DNA from: Hyphodiscus hymeniophilus
Lineage: Eukaryota; Ascomycota; Leotiomycetes; Helotiales; Hyphodiscaceae
Direction of reading: 5' to 3'
Length of the DNA: 64,000 bases
Assembly: GCA_016508695.1 (NCBI GenBank)
Contig: VNKQ01000010.1
Coordinates: 496,001 to 560,000 of the forward strand
Under the pieces are notes generated by a model. It saw only the letters and a list, made by a program, of their open reading frames with translations, was not told the origin of the DNA and made no database searches. Position numbers and translations under genes: made by a program. Shown here piece by piece: positions 1-11,829 of the stretch (position 1 is its first letter; the number at the start of each line of letters is the position of its first letter).

Positions 1-1210
1 AGTAATCCTAGTCGTAACTATTCGAGTTATAATACTTATACTTTAACTCTTTCTTATTACCCTTCTTAAATAGTTTCTTCTTATCCTTCGAGTAAGGTTT
101 ACCGCCGTATATAATAGTCTTAGTTACTAATTTAACGCGAGATTTATTAATTAAATCTTTTATAATTGCCTCTAGCGTAAGAGGGGTTATTGACCTAAGT
201 TCAGCGCGTTGTTATTAAGCCTATTTAGGGTACTCTTTTAATAAACCTATTACGTATATAATAAAATGCCAATCCTTAATATTAGTCTTCTTTAGAGACT
301 TAAGTCGGCTTTTAGAGTTATTAAAAGTAGTGTAATACTTAGTAATATCTTTATGTTAGTTAAAATTAATTTAATAATAGTTTTTAATATAGCTCTAAAG
401 TAATACTTCGCTAGTACTTTAATATTAGTGTTTAAGGGCTTCCTATATTGCGAGTCTAGTTATAAGACCTTTAATAACAAAAGAGTAATTTATAAGAATA
501 TTATTTATAATTAAAAGCTTTATCTTTCCGTCTCTAGCCTTCTAATTTAAGTAAACCTTTAATTTGTCTTAGTTTATATTATTATTATTTTCGTTAACAA
601 ACTCTAGTACTTTCGCCTTTTTTTATAGCTATTTATTAAGGCTATTACCTTTTGTAGCTACTTTTATAGCTTATTGCTAGTCGCTATAATTAATAGAGCC
701 TTTTAGCTTTAATTAACTCGAAATCGTAAGGGAATCGCTACTTACTATTATAATAATCGATTTAAGAGGATTAGGAATTGTAGGATTCGAGGAATTCGAG
801 TTTATAATACTCGAGTAAAAATTTGCAAGTATAATATATAATAGAGGTATAGGTATCTAATTGTATAGGCTACTTTAATTTCTTACAAGAGTAGCTTCTA
901 GTATCTAAAATAACCCTAAATTATCTATCTTATCGTCGCTATTACTTATTTGCAATTAATAATAAAATTAATAGAATTACTATTATTCCCGTGACGCGTT
1001 TTATTAGAAATCGAGTATTATTAGAATTATAGTTACTCTTGTAACTCGCTCTAAGCAATTAATAAAATTAGTACTAAAAACCCTTAGCAATATATTACCG
1101 GGCTTATAACCTATTAGAAGTTACGATTTAAGTAGAAGTATTATATTAGGAATAGTACTAAGTAATTAAGTTAAATTAATTAAATAGTAATATAGTAGGA
1201 AGAACTAGAG
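1..1210. repeat. AT-rich, RIP-degraded island
   Basis: This block is very AT-rich, has no ORF of note, and stops abruptly near 1205-1215, where normal composition begins. In the first 300 bases I count 2 CpA and 4 TpG but 11 CpG, while TpA is everywhere. Selective loss of CpA/TpG with CpG kept is the footprint of fungal repeat-induced point mutation (CpA to TpA), not plain AT drift. RIP acts on duplicated DNA, so this is probably a dead transposon copy. No coding motif, LTR or terminal repeat survives that would name the element, and it continues past the left edge. Confidence 0.8.
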
Positions 1211-1782
1211 TTAAGCTCAAGGTTCTTCGCCGGTCACGATTATGTGACGCGCTAAGCCCGATTAGGGAGGTCCATGCGGGTAGAAGGAATCCCATATTCC
1301 AATACAAATTCATGGCCGGTGGCTTATATGTTGCCAGAGGAGAGGAGAGGACAGGAGCAAGGGAGGAGAGGCAAGCACAACAGAGCTAGCTGTTCATCTC
1401 GGGTTTGACGAATGGGTGAGCAGTGAGCATGAGCGTCCACGGGTTGCTACAGCAATGTTTGCAAAGAGGTTCGAAAACAGCTAATAGTTGCCATGAGGTG
1501 GTATATACTTCCTAGCTCCAGTTTGGAATTCTGGAATTCGGGTACTCACGGGAAATATTCGTCTCGCGGATTGCAGGTGATTCATCTCGCGGATGTAGCT
1601 CGAAGCAAGCACCACTTGGATGGAGATGGATGCATAGCATCATCAATCATACCACAGGCAGACAGACAGACCCTTTGCATTGCGTTGCGCAATTGCACCC
1701 AGTTTTCTTCTCTTTATCACGTGAGACCGAGATCTTTCTCTTCCGCAGGCCTGGCAGAGATCAACAGAGATGGATCTGTGTT

Positions 1783-1811
1783 CGATAGATAGGTAGATAG
1801 GTAGATAGGTA
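1783..1811. repeat. GATA-type short tandem repeat
   Basis: About three copies of an 8-base GATAGGTA unit in tandem, preceded by a partial GATAGATA. A simple microsatellite; the GATA cores could be bound by GATA factors, but nothing shows that they are. Confidence 0.7.
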
Positions 1812-1901
1812 ATACGCATTGGCATCAAGGCCGGAGCATTTGGCCCTGATGACACTCTGTCGCTTGTGACTGGGCAAAGTCGCATATCCCACCAGACTCC
1901 A

Positions 1902-2048
1902 CGTGTCTCTCTCTCTCCGTGTCTCTCTCTCTCTCTCTCCGTGTCTCTCTCTCTCTCTCTCCGTGTCTCTCTCTCTCTCTCTCCGTGTCTCTCTCTCTCT
2001 CTCTCCGTGTCTCTCTCTCTCTCTCTCCGTGTCTCTCTCTCTCTCTCT
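1902..2048. repeat. 22-bp CT-rich minisatellite
   Basis: Each unit is CGTG followed by a run of TC dinucleotides. CGTG starts at 1902, 1918, 1940, 1962, 1984, 2006 and 2028: one 16-bp unit, then five exact 22-bp units, then a partial unit. The strand is strictly polypyrimidine between the CGTG punctuation marks. Confidence 0.95.
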
Positions 2049-2180
2049 ACCTCCACATGATCATCCATTTGAACGGCGACTGCCTTCTTAGCTGCTGCCT
2101 GCTTATCCTTTCTCCAAGAGGTTCGTGCCTCGGGACGACACACTGCATAATCGCAGTTCGTGGATGCGAAACCTTGAAGA

Positions 2181-2220
2181 ATCCCATCTTATCCCATCTT
2201 ATCCCATCTTATCCCATCCT
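2181..2220. repeat. 10-bp tandem repeat (ATCCCATCTT), four copies
   Basis: Four consecutive 10-bp units, the last ending CCT instead of CTT. Simple local expansion in the region upstream of GRG1. Confidence 0.9.
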
Positions 2221-2431
2221 ACAGTATGCCATCCCATGCACCAGATCCCATTGCAGGCGGGGCATACTCCGTCATTATTGCATGGCATTCTGCTGCTCCA
2301 AAACCGGGCACAGCCACACGTAGTCCTTGTGGTCTAGTAGCCATAGTCCATGCCCTTGATCCCCCGTTGGTCTGGCGTCATCTCGTGAGACGCGGACTGG
2401 TGGGGAAGGCCTTGGCTCGGAAGCTTTAACC

Positions 2432-2459
2432 CAAGAGGCAAGAGGCAAGAGGCAAGAGG
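2432..2459. repeat. 7-bp tandem repeat (CAAGAGG), four copies
   Basis: Four exact copies of CAAGAGG followed by an AG-rich tract up to about 2483. Confidence 0.9.
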
Positions 2460-2906
2460 AGAGGGAAGAGAGAGAGAGAGACAGAGGGGCCTGGAGCAGC
2501 CCTTTTGCTGGTGCGCCACTTCGACCCCTCCTTTTCCAGAGACTAAGCTTATAAAACGTCAGAGGGGGGCTGATGAGCGGCTTTTGGTTGGCTCGCTTAG
2601 GAGGCACCCCTCCAAGCCCGCAACGTCATAGGGGAAATGTCATGTGCGACCTCCCAAACGGATGTCAACAAGGAGAGTAAGGCAAGAGCTTCTGCTTGGC
2701 TTGCTGGCGAAGGGAAGTGAAGTGACGGGAAACGAGTAAGACCCGAGTGAATAATGACGTCGGCCGTTTTTGGGGCCAGGTGTCATGAGCTAGGAGAAGG
2801 TACATAAGGATCTTCGTCAATCCTCATTCTTCTCACAAACAACAACCTCACACAAACACAAACACAAACACAAAACACAAATCAACCAACTCAACCTCAA
2901 ATCAAA

Positions 2907-3281
2907 ATGGAGACCGTCAAGGTGAGCTTCTCATCTTCCTACTTTGAAGCTCTCGAGCTTCATTGCAATTTTACTTTTCCACCACTTCACATCGTCATGA
3001 CTCGCAACTAACATCAAAACCTACCAGAACCTCGCAAACCAAGCCTCTGAGACCGTTCAGGGTGCCGGTGCCACCGCCTCCAAGGAGGGAAACAAGAATG
3101 TCGCAAAGGACAACGATGCAAGCCTCGGAACGCGCGCCTCTGCTGCCAAGGATGCTGTTGTAGACAAGAAGGACGAGTCTTCCCACAACACCAAGGCTGA
3201 TGTCCACAAGGGTATGTTCTTTCCACTCCTTTCATCTTCACGCCTATTTCTAACCCCGTTGCAGAGGCTGCTAAGCACTAA
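2907..3281 (+). CDS. grg1: Glucose-repressible protein GRG1 (clock-controlled CCG-1 family)
   Basis: The splice model has three exons: 2907-2921, 3028-3211 and 3265-3281, with introns GTGAGC...CAG and GTATGT...CAG. It gives 71 residues, the usual size of this family. The product begins METVK and contains the family core SETVQGAGATASKEGNKNVA (about residues 12-31) and a C-terminal KADVHKEAAKH, both hallmarks of Neurospora GRG-1/CCG-1 homologues. These are small hydrophilic proteins strongly induced by glucose starvation, stress and, in Neurospora, the clock; their biochemical role is not known. The first coding exon is only five codons long, so the gene is invisible to a plain ORF scan. The CA-rich leader suggests high expression. 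Confidence 0.95.
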
Positions 3282-3520
3282 ATCATCACCTTTCAACATC
3301 GACATTGTGATGGAGGGTCTTCCGGGTGGATACATTTGCTCATAGCACGGAATGGAATGGATTGGCGTCATAGGCATATGAAATCGATGACTTTACCCTC
3401 ATAGCATAGCAATCAAAAGCGTTGCAGAATTGTCGAGGTCTACCATGTTGTGACCTTGTTCCCATGTTCTTTTGTCTTTGTAATCGTTATCGAGAAGCGT
3501 TTATTGATCGAATCCGTCCA

Positions 3521-3626
3521 GTAAATCAACAATCTCCTCCATCATCTCGTCCCTAGCTGGCTGATTGATTGAAGTAAATCAACAATCTCCTCCATCATCT
3601 CGTCCCGAGCTGGCTGATTGATTGAA
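3521..3626. repeat. 53-bp perfect-register tandem duplication
   Basis: Copy 1 is 3521-3573 and copy 2 is 3574-3626. They differ at one position (CCCTAGC versus CCCGAGC). It lies about 240 bp past the GRG1 stop codon, possibly in its 3' flank. The near-identity implies a recent slippage or duplication event. Confidence 0.95.
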
Positions 3627-4627
3627 GCTGGTATAGCATATGCATGCCTTTAGGAGCATGTTATTTAAACAATATGCTCTTCACTCCACACAAATACTCT
3701 ATCCAATGATGGGTATACTCCGCTGCATCCAGCCACTTCGCAGAATCACACGACGACCTAGAATCTTTCTCGTGAGTTGTGGTACCACCTCATTATTTCC
3801 ATCTCCGCCAACTCAACCATTTCGATTCCCTCCATGTCAAAAACCGAGCAACTCAACCGTCGCCTGCTCTCTGAACCCGACCCCAGCGAGCCTTATGAGC
3901 GAGACGCTTTAGTGGACCTATCGATTTTGACAGGCTCTTAGGTATGATACCTCTCCTCATCAACCCATCTCACAGTCTTTATGCTTTGAGTCTATAACAC
4001 CATCGGACCCCCGGGTTCGGAGCGAGCGCTGTATATTTCAGAATGCAGACGATAGGTTGAGTTCTCTACCAAATGGGACGCATGTTCTGCAGCGGTTCGT
4101 CTAATGCAAGATCCATAGCTGTCGATATCAAACGCATCCCGCCACAATCACGAATGAAATCGAGGCGGCGGTCGTCGTCTGCTATAGTGGGCGATACGCG
4201 TCGAGGAAGTTAGGGAAGGTGCATGGACGGTGTTCAAATCAATCAGACAAATAGCTCAGATCCGAGCAGATCCGAGGGCGGACTCGAATTCGAATTTCCG
4301 AGAAGCGGTGTCGGGAGATCGATGACCACGATGGATTCTGCTCTCTTGGTTCATCCTCGAGAACTTTGTTCAGGAACCTTTTTGACTTACTTACTCCAGT
4401 TGTCCTTGGCAGTGCGGCCGTGCTTAGACTTCATTTTGTATTTCTCCGCAGCGGCCGCAAACCCTCATCGCGTGGGCCGAGCCACCCACTTGTATGGGAC
4501 TTAGGTCTCAGGCGCTTAACCTGGACACGCTCTATGATCTTGTGGGTGTAGCAGCACGGGTCAGGACTTGAACCTTACCGTGGAAGACCTTCGAGCCTCG
4601 CTGTAGACTCAGACGAGAAGTCGGCTG

Positions 4628-4648
4628 CTCCTCTCCTCTCCTCTCCTC
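4628..4648. repeat. CTCCT pentanucleotide repeat, four copies
   Basis: Four tandem CTCCT units plus one extra C. A simple repeat with no other significance visible. Confidence 0.85.
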
Positions 4649-5799
4649 GTCCGCAGCGCGGATCCATGCGATAAGATCCAGGTAGAGCAGCGCCAGATCC
4701 CGATCTGGCCGGGCTCCCTAGGTTCGGAATCCATCTGGCATCTGGGTCGGTAGAACCATGCTAGACGTAGAGTCTGCGACGATCAGACAGCGAAAATGAT
4801 GTTCCTCATCTCATTGGCGTAGCTGCGGATTCCAGGAACGGGATTGAGCTTTCCTTCTTGTTGAATAAGTGTATGGCATGCAGTTCATCTTTTCTATCCG
4901 GAGACCTTCATAGCTCATTTGACCGGCAGCAGTTACCAGTCAGCAAGCAGCCTTGCTTGTCGCTGCTTGGGGAGGATATGGCTTTATATGACGGATTGTG
5001 GGCTTTGTTCTGGGTAGGTGTCGACTTGAGCAGTTGGGCGAGCCAAAAGAAAGAGAAGAAGTGTGAGTCAACCCTTGGCGGAGGAGCTCTTTGTTTCTGG
5101 TAGTAAGCGCCGGTCTTCTGAGATGATGCTTGCAAGAACATCTTCAAAATGATGAGCCGCGCCTCGTTGCGTAGTCAGACTTTCTAGAAAGATCCTCCTC
5201 GGTCGAGACTCGAAAGGCCCGAGTATTAGGACTTTAAAGCAGAGGCAATCTTTCCGATATTTGAGCAGTCGGAGGTCCAGGTCTTACTCTATGGAACGGA
5301 CGAAACTCATAATTAGACGTAATTAGAGCGAAACGGAGACTATCGTTGTAGTGAAGCTCGACAGGTAGGTGAGTAGCTTGGCGAATCATCCCGGGACACA
5401 GACACGTGGAGTTCTACCAATGGGCCAAGTCATTAGGGGTAGAAGAGCATTAATGTACCAAGACGATTGAAATTACACGCCGCTGACCAATAGAGTTGAA
5501 CAGGCTGTAAAATCCTTTCTAACACTTGTTCATATATTCGATTTAGTGGTAGATTTGGGGCGAAAGCTGCTCCGTGTTGAGCTACAATTCCAAGGCTAGA
5601 CGTCAAAGAGACCTCCGTAAAGACCGAAACGCCTTCGAACTATCAGAACAAGTATGGTACAGATTACAACCATTGCTAATCGTCTATGATACATCGCCTC
5701 TCCGCAGCCCCAGTCCTTAAGGGCGTCTCATATTCCATTAATTATGTGCTGTTCTTCAAGATGTACACCGCAATCAAGCCATCTCCTGAACCACGAACC

Positions 5800-8700
5800 T
5801 CAAGGCCCGGCAGCCTTTTCACTCATCACATCGACGTACCCACGTCCTTTCTTGGCCTTCTTTCCAGCTACTTTCCTCCCCGCCGCAGTTGGTGGTCCTA
5901 GAAGATCGTCGATCGAACTGGCATTGCTCATGCTTGTCCCCGGTCGGCTTGGAGGTCCCGCCGATGGTCCAGCACTGCCGTTACTTGCACTCCTACTCAT
6001 TGGGGGTGGCGCTCCCAACCCACCACCTCCTAGTGGCGGCGGGGCACTGCCACTTATTTCGGTTGAAGTGCCATCCATATCAGACGATCCGGATACTACA
6101 CGTTGTGGAGGGCCTCCGAGACGGGGCGCAGATGTAAAGCCAGAAGGCGCACCTGGAGGTCCGCTAACGCTTCGAGGTGGCCCAGCAGCCCTAGGTGGGG
6201 GAGGTGTAGCAGAAGGCGATGGGGTGTTTTCTGCACCACCCTTTTTGTTGACCCATCTCTTCAAATCCGGATCATACACAAACGAGCTCGCTTCGCCGAG
6301 TTTGGCTCGAATGGGCTTATTTGGCTGAGATATGTCAGGCTCCTTCTTCGCTCCACCTCCGAACCAACCGCCAAGTCCCCAGCCTTTTTTGGCCGGTTGA
6401 CCAGAGGCAGCTTTTGCAGCTGAGTACATCGTTAGTTACTGAAAAGAAGAAAAGTGCATAGGGAAACAAACCATCTGCTTCAGCAGCCTTCCGGAAAGCT
6501 TCATCAGCCTCGCGATCTTTTTCGGCTTTCGATTTCTCGGCGGAGTTTGCAGTCCTAGGAGCAGGCCGATCGTCACCGTCATCATCAATGAAGCTGTTGT
6601 TCTTTGGACGCGTAGATATAGGTGAATCAAGTTCTTCATTCAGGTTTGATGGTTGATATGACAGCGGTTCAGGGCCCGAGGAAGTCGGCGGTTCGTAACC
6701 ACCGTTGCTTGGAGGTTCATATCCTGACGAGTGAGGCGCATAGGAAGGTTCGGATGCGGTATACGAAGAAGCAGGCTGTTGACTATGGGACTCATTTATT
6801 GCCTGTGGCGATGAGTACATGGTATTTGGAGGCTGTTCAGTAAAAGGTGTTGAAAGCTGAGGGGTATAAGGTGACGAGATCTCAGCGTATGGGGATTCAA
6901 TACCATAAGACGTAGAAGATTGTTGAGGTGTGAAGCCAGATGAGGCTTGGGGAATAAAGTTGTTCGTTGAGTGCTGCGAATCCGGTCGATAATCGGAACT
7001 TTGCTGGTGAGGATCATAGTGTCCGCGACGGTGTTCGCCTGAGGACCTGCCCTCAAAGGAGCCTCGAGACTGAGACCCAAACGAGGTTCCCATCTGGAGG
7101 TCTTGGGCAGGGGGGGTATACATGGCTCCAGGAGCATATCGTGAGCCTGTTTTCGTACCTGCGGGAGCGCCATTAATATTAATCGCCCCGTTATATGAGC
7201 CATAAAGATCCGAGTTTGATGGAGATCGACTAATCGTTGGTGTCCCCCCTGCAATTCTTGAGAAGAGCCCAACATCATTTGCACTCCCATTTGCAGAGCC
7301 TGGGCCTAATGATTCATGTTCGTCGCCTGCAACAAATTTATTGAAAGTGGACCAGACTGAACCCGAGACCTTGTCGATGCTAGGTTTTGATATCCAAGAA
7401 GTTGATTCGTCCTTGGGTGACTGTTTCAGACGTTTGCTCAGGTCATCGAGGGCAGAAATAAGAAAGGCATGGTGGTAGGGAGACCTCCGAGTCTGAGACG
7501 TAATGGATGAGGCGATGGCTTCGCAGTATTGCAAGGCCTTTTCACGGTACCCATATTCTGCTAGAATGGCAGCATGCTGCAGCTTGTAGACCGAGAGATG
7601 AGGGCTGGTCGACGATGTTTTCGATGCACTCGAAAGTGACATTCCATATTCGAAGACCTCGCTAAGAAGAATTGGCTCCAATTCCTTGTCGAACTCATAC
7701 GGCTGTCGTAGATGATCCGATCCAACTAGCACGATGCTTGCTTGCGGATCATCTATACCCCCAAAGACAGAGTAGGACCTTGCGAACAGGAAGCAAATAT
7801 GAGCTGCTTCTGCCCTGCCGTATCCCGCCAAGAGCTTGCCCAGAGCATTCAGTGCTTGGCTATCGTCGGGGCTTCTGTTGCTCAATACAAGTCCTAGAGT
7901 CTCGCGCCACCTATCGAGACCAGCGAGAGCGTCTTTCGAAGGCCCAGATACATTCGATGTACTCACCATTTGAAAGCCTGCGCGAGCCGAGGGGGCACTA
8001 ATTCGTCGACACTCTCCTCGAAATTTCCAGCGAAAATTTCGTAAAGAGCAGCCAGAGACTCAACGTTGTCGCCAATATTTTTGACCTCCTTTTGCACAAA
8101 TTCTTGGGCGACTTGTTTGTATAGGTCCTTTGAGACAGTGTTGGAGATAAGCATGGCATGTGCCCACAATCGTTTATCAACTGCTTCCCAAACAGCCTTC
8201 TCTCGCTCGCCACGAAGAAGGAGCTTCCTCAGTTGATCCACTGCAGCAGGATCCACGGGATCGGCTTTGACCATTGATGTCGAAGTATGAGATATGCCCG
8301 TCAACTCAGCTCCTGTAGCATAAAGGGGTGTTGTGCCCGTAATATCATCATCGACGCCAGGCGAAAGAACTGCTCGCACAGCCTTCTCGACAGTTGGGGT
8401 ACCCTCCAGAGTGCCATCGTTTTCTATGAATAGTCGCAAGATCTTCCAGAGTAGAATGCGTTCCTCTGTGCGTTTATCCTCATGCGACAGGTTGGAGCGA
8501 CTTCTCAAGTAAGCACCGCTTTGTTCTAACAGTTCAATGCCTGAAGTAAGCCAAGATAGGACTTCTTTCTTCTTCGACTTCCCTTTCAATGGTCCAGGGA
8601 AGCTTGTCAGTTTCTCTTCGAGAGGATCCGTATTTTTGATGTTCCGAACCTTCACCACTCCAGGACTACGAAGTATCATTGGCGCTGTCTGGTTCATGCC

Positions 8701-11700
8701 ATAACGAGGGACATCTGTCGGAAAGGAGGTAACTATAATGCCGCCTACGCCCCAAACAAAGACGGGAGCGCCTCTCCATCTCTGCATGGGATCCTTCTCT
8801 CGACCATCGATTGGAGCGATGTAGTTCAGACCTTGGGAAAATCCACGTGGCCGTGAAATAGCAGACGGTGCTGAGGAGAACCCTGTATTTGTTCGTGGGG
8901 AGGATGGCATTTCAACCGATGCCGGTCTTTGGTACCCATGAGATGTGCTCATCTCTAACTTAGGCCCAGCATGAAATGCACCAGGCGACTGGGTTTGCGA
9001 CCTTTGAGGTGGCATGAATGACGGCGGGCCGGAAGTAACTGGGTTCTGTAGAAGATAGTTCGATGTGACCCGTTTTGGTGGAGAATTTCCCATTCGAGAG
9101 GGAAGACCTTGGGGTGGAGGTGGTGTACTGGAGATCGGTTGAGTGCCAAGAGACGCACCGGCTGTCGATTGTGGGGGAGGTTGCATTTGAATTTCGTCGT
9201 GGCGCTGTATATCAGATTGCACATCGCTCTCATCAACTTCACGAGTTGGTGGGAGATGATTCGGCCTCAACGTCGAATCATATGTAGAAGAGCTGCTTCG
9301 GCGATCAAAACCAACGGTCTCAATCTGAGAAGCGTATGATCTCTGGTCTTGACTCTTTTCGAAATGAGCGAGTGGGCTCGATGTCCTAGGCTGGTGAGCT
9401 AAAATGGGTGGTGGTGCTGGGTTTCCGGGAGCTGTTGCGTACGAAGGCAAGGAGGGCCGCGAGTTAGGTGGTGCAGGTGAGTATCGGGATGGCGCTGCTT
9501 GTGAAGGAGCAGAGTTTAGACTCTGCTGTGGAGGCGGCGCAGGGGAGTACTTTGTAGGGGGCGTGCGTACTGGAACGGCGGCAGCGGTTGTTGAAAGTTG
9601 TGCAAACGGGGATACACGTTCAGGAGCGACGAGACCTTGGCCCGGAGGCGGCTGAAAACCTTGTTGTCGAACAGGTGGGGTATAAGGAGTCTGTGCTGGA
9701 GGCCCTGTAAACTGTGGTTGAGTGCTAAGTTGAGGACTAAATTGACCCAGTACTGGAGTGCTGAGACTGCTGGAGGGCCTCGGGGCAGGCTTTGGCCGAG
9801 ATGACATAGGTAAGTCTTCAAAGAATCCGCTCGTCGACTTTCTGACGGTTTTCGGAGGCTGCATAGTATTTGTGACGGCCCGTGGCGGAAGCTGGCTTGA
9901 CTGGAAGGATTGGCTGGTCGATGGCGGAGATAAACTGGAAGTTGATCCACGTGATGGGGGCTGTGGAAGTGAATTCAAACTATTTGTCCTTGGCGGGGGA
10001 ACATTTGCTGGTGTCGTGTTGTATCCGTGACTCAATTGCAGAGTGCTGGGTCGTTTCCGCGGCTTCACAACCTCCATGGGGAGATCATAAGGGGAGGCAT
10101 AGCCACCCTTCGACTTGTCTGCGAAGCTCTGCGCCTTTGGTAATTCTGGTCTTTGTTGCTGTTGCAGAACAGGATAGCTTCCCATCGCAGGAGATGCCTG
10201 CGTGGGCATGGCCGGTGATGTGACCGAACGGGATAGATCTGTCAAGAGAGGACCAGATGGTGCGTAATGATTACTCGGTGCTGGCGCTGTAGTTGTCGGA
10301 CCAGATGGGATATATCGATTGCTGCTGCTCCCAGGTCGGTTGGAATGCGCCGTTCCCGTGAGGGAGTCAAATCCGACCATTTGACCATTCGGATCGGTCA
10401 CAGATCTTGGAATAGGAGGACTAATGACTTGCGAGAAGCCCTCGGAAAAGACGTTAGGCTCTTCTGTATCTTCTAAGAAGCCTTCATCATCGCTATCAAA
10501 TAGAGCGGCCGTATCCATAGCTGATGGCTCATCTTCCCCCAAAAGCTCATCATCATCCTCCAGAAAGTCATCGCCAGCCAAAGCTGCTTTCCACTTTGCT
10601 GCAAGATCGGAATCCGTTTCCAAAGCGCCCGATTGCTCTGGCTGTTCAGGTGCGGGGTCTCCAAAGACTTGTGACAAGACGGTGCTCGCTGAAACCGCAA
10701 TGCCACCACCAGTAGATCGTTCCAGGGAGCTTTGCGAGCTCTCTATGTTTTCTTCTTCAAGTATGTCGTCCTGGGTTCGCTGAGGTGGCTGGAAGTGCAG
10801 CGAATCCATGACCTGCATCGTTGACTTCCTCTCGAGGGAGGGTAGTCCAGGGAAGACACCTTCAGAATTCTCATCAATCTTGCTGTTGCTGACTTGAGCA
10901 AAGAAATCGTCCTCTTCTCTACCAGCATCATCCAAGAAAGCAAGTTTATTCGTCGAGAACTGCGTTTCTTGGTCTTCGGGGGACTGAATGAGAGGCAATC
11001 CTTCCTCATAGCGAGATACCTTATCCGCTGGGAACTCTCCGCCATATGTCGGAATGTATTCTGATGACCCAAGTTCTGTGGTGCTCGTGTTCTCGGTAGA
11101 GTCGACCAGAAAGTTGGCCGGCTCATCAAACCTTGAGGACTTTTGTGCGAAGAAATCTGCCTCGCCCTCATTTATGTCATCTCCAAATAAGTCTTTTGGC
11201 TCTTTCTCAACCTCGTTCAAGATGTCCTCGGCTTGGCTGTGAAGGGGCTCGAAGTTTGTGGGCAAAGCGTCGGCAAAGGGGACTTGGGGAAAAGAGTTTG
11301 TCCGGTCGGATTTTGGCATCAACTTGAATGGATCTGTCTCTGTCCGTTGGATGTTCCACTCTGGATCGACATCATCATCCTCACCCCAGTTCACATCATC
11401 AGACACAGTCCGTGCAAATGACATCGTACTAAGATGCTTGTTTGGCGCAGGACCTTCTGATGGGAAGCCAGCTTTCTCTTCTTCGGCGCCATCCTCATTT
11501 GGTATCTCATCATGCAGTGGATTCTCATCAAGCTCAACACCCTCGGGATTTGCTAATGAAGTGGTGAGCTCATTCCGCAGGTTTGTCAATTCTGAGTGCG
11601 CTGTGTCATCCTCCACCAGTCCTTCCACGTCATGATCTGGCGCATTGTCTGCTCCCGTTTCCGGGCTCTGCAAGTTTGATAGTTGCGTGATCGAGGTTGG

Positions 11701-11829
11701 ATTCGACTTCTGCAAGAGAGGATCTGGCTCAGCAAGAGCTGATTGTTGGATATTGGTAGGAGTAATGGGGCTTGTCTCTGCCGTCGAATTGGGCATGAAG
11801 GCAGGATGCCATGAGCTTTCGGATGGCAT
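5800..11829 (-). CDS. SEC16: COPII coat assembly scaffold Sec16 (one-base frameshift)
   Basis: Sec16 organises ER exit sites and binds Sec23/24 and Sec13/31. Start is the ATG at 11829 (MPSESSW...); an ATG at 11925 only adds an untypical extension. Residues 1 to about 1000 are acidic then Pro/Ser/Gln-rich and disordered. The central conserved domain starts near residue 1013 (RWRGAPVFVWGVGG) and continues through LDRWRETLGLVLSNR. An intron at 6420-6471 (GTTTGT...TAACTAAC...CAG) leads to the C-terminal exon with the conserved KKGWGLGGWFGG. The frame breaks at the five-base G run 7991-7995 (plus strand): before it the frame reads ...VDELVPP then stops; after it, one frame over, SARAGFQMVSTS continues the family. 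Adding one base to the run makes a single 1992-residue product. Probably an intact gene with a sequence error. Confidence 0.95.

Larger units (their letters stand above)
1211..2906. other. Intergenic region upstream of GRG1, rich in simple repeats
   Basis: No gene is supported here. It holds four simple-repeat tracts listed separately, a possible TATA element (TTATAAAA at 2549-2556) and, from about 2830, a CA-rich leader typical of highly expressed fungal genes running into the GRG1 start. Predicted reading frames across 1643-2323 are translations of the CT/GA repeat and carry no family signal. Confidence 0.6.
3282..5799. other. Intergenic, about 2.5 kb, no gene recognised
   Basis: Apart from the 53-bp tandem duplication and a short CTCCT repeat, I see no coding signal, RNA gene or element ends. 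The largest frames (around 3640-3912, 4223-4504 and 4858-5103) have no recognisable motif or splice-consistent extension. A transcribed non-coding gene cannot be excluded. Confidence 0.5.

Noticed and set aside
1643..2143. 166-codon minus-strand frame rich in Arg/Glu, and plus-strand Ser/Leu frames over the same bases
   Set aside because: They are translations of the CT/GA minisatellite and have no non-repetitive conserved part.
4490..4620. tRNA-like fragment around GGACTTGAACC
   Set aside because: I could not fold acceptor, D and anticodon arms around it; no tRNA elsewhere in the window passed this test either.
5744..6328. 194-codon plus-strand frame
   Set aside because: It is the complement of the Pro/Gly-rich SEC16 3' exon; codon bias of the real gene keeps it open.
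9404..10783. Several long plus-strand frames (for example 10424-10783)
   Set aside because: Shadows of the low-complexity N-terminal half of SEC16 on the other strand.
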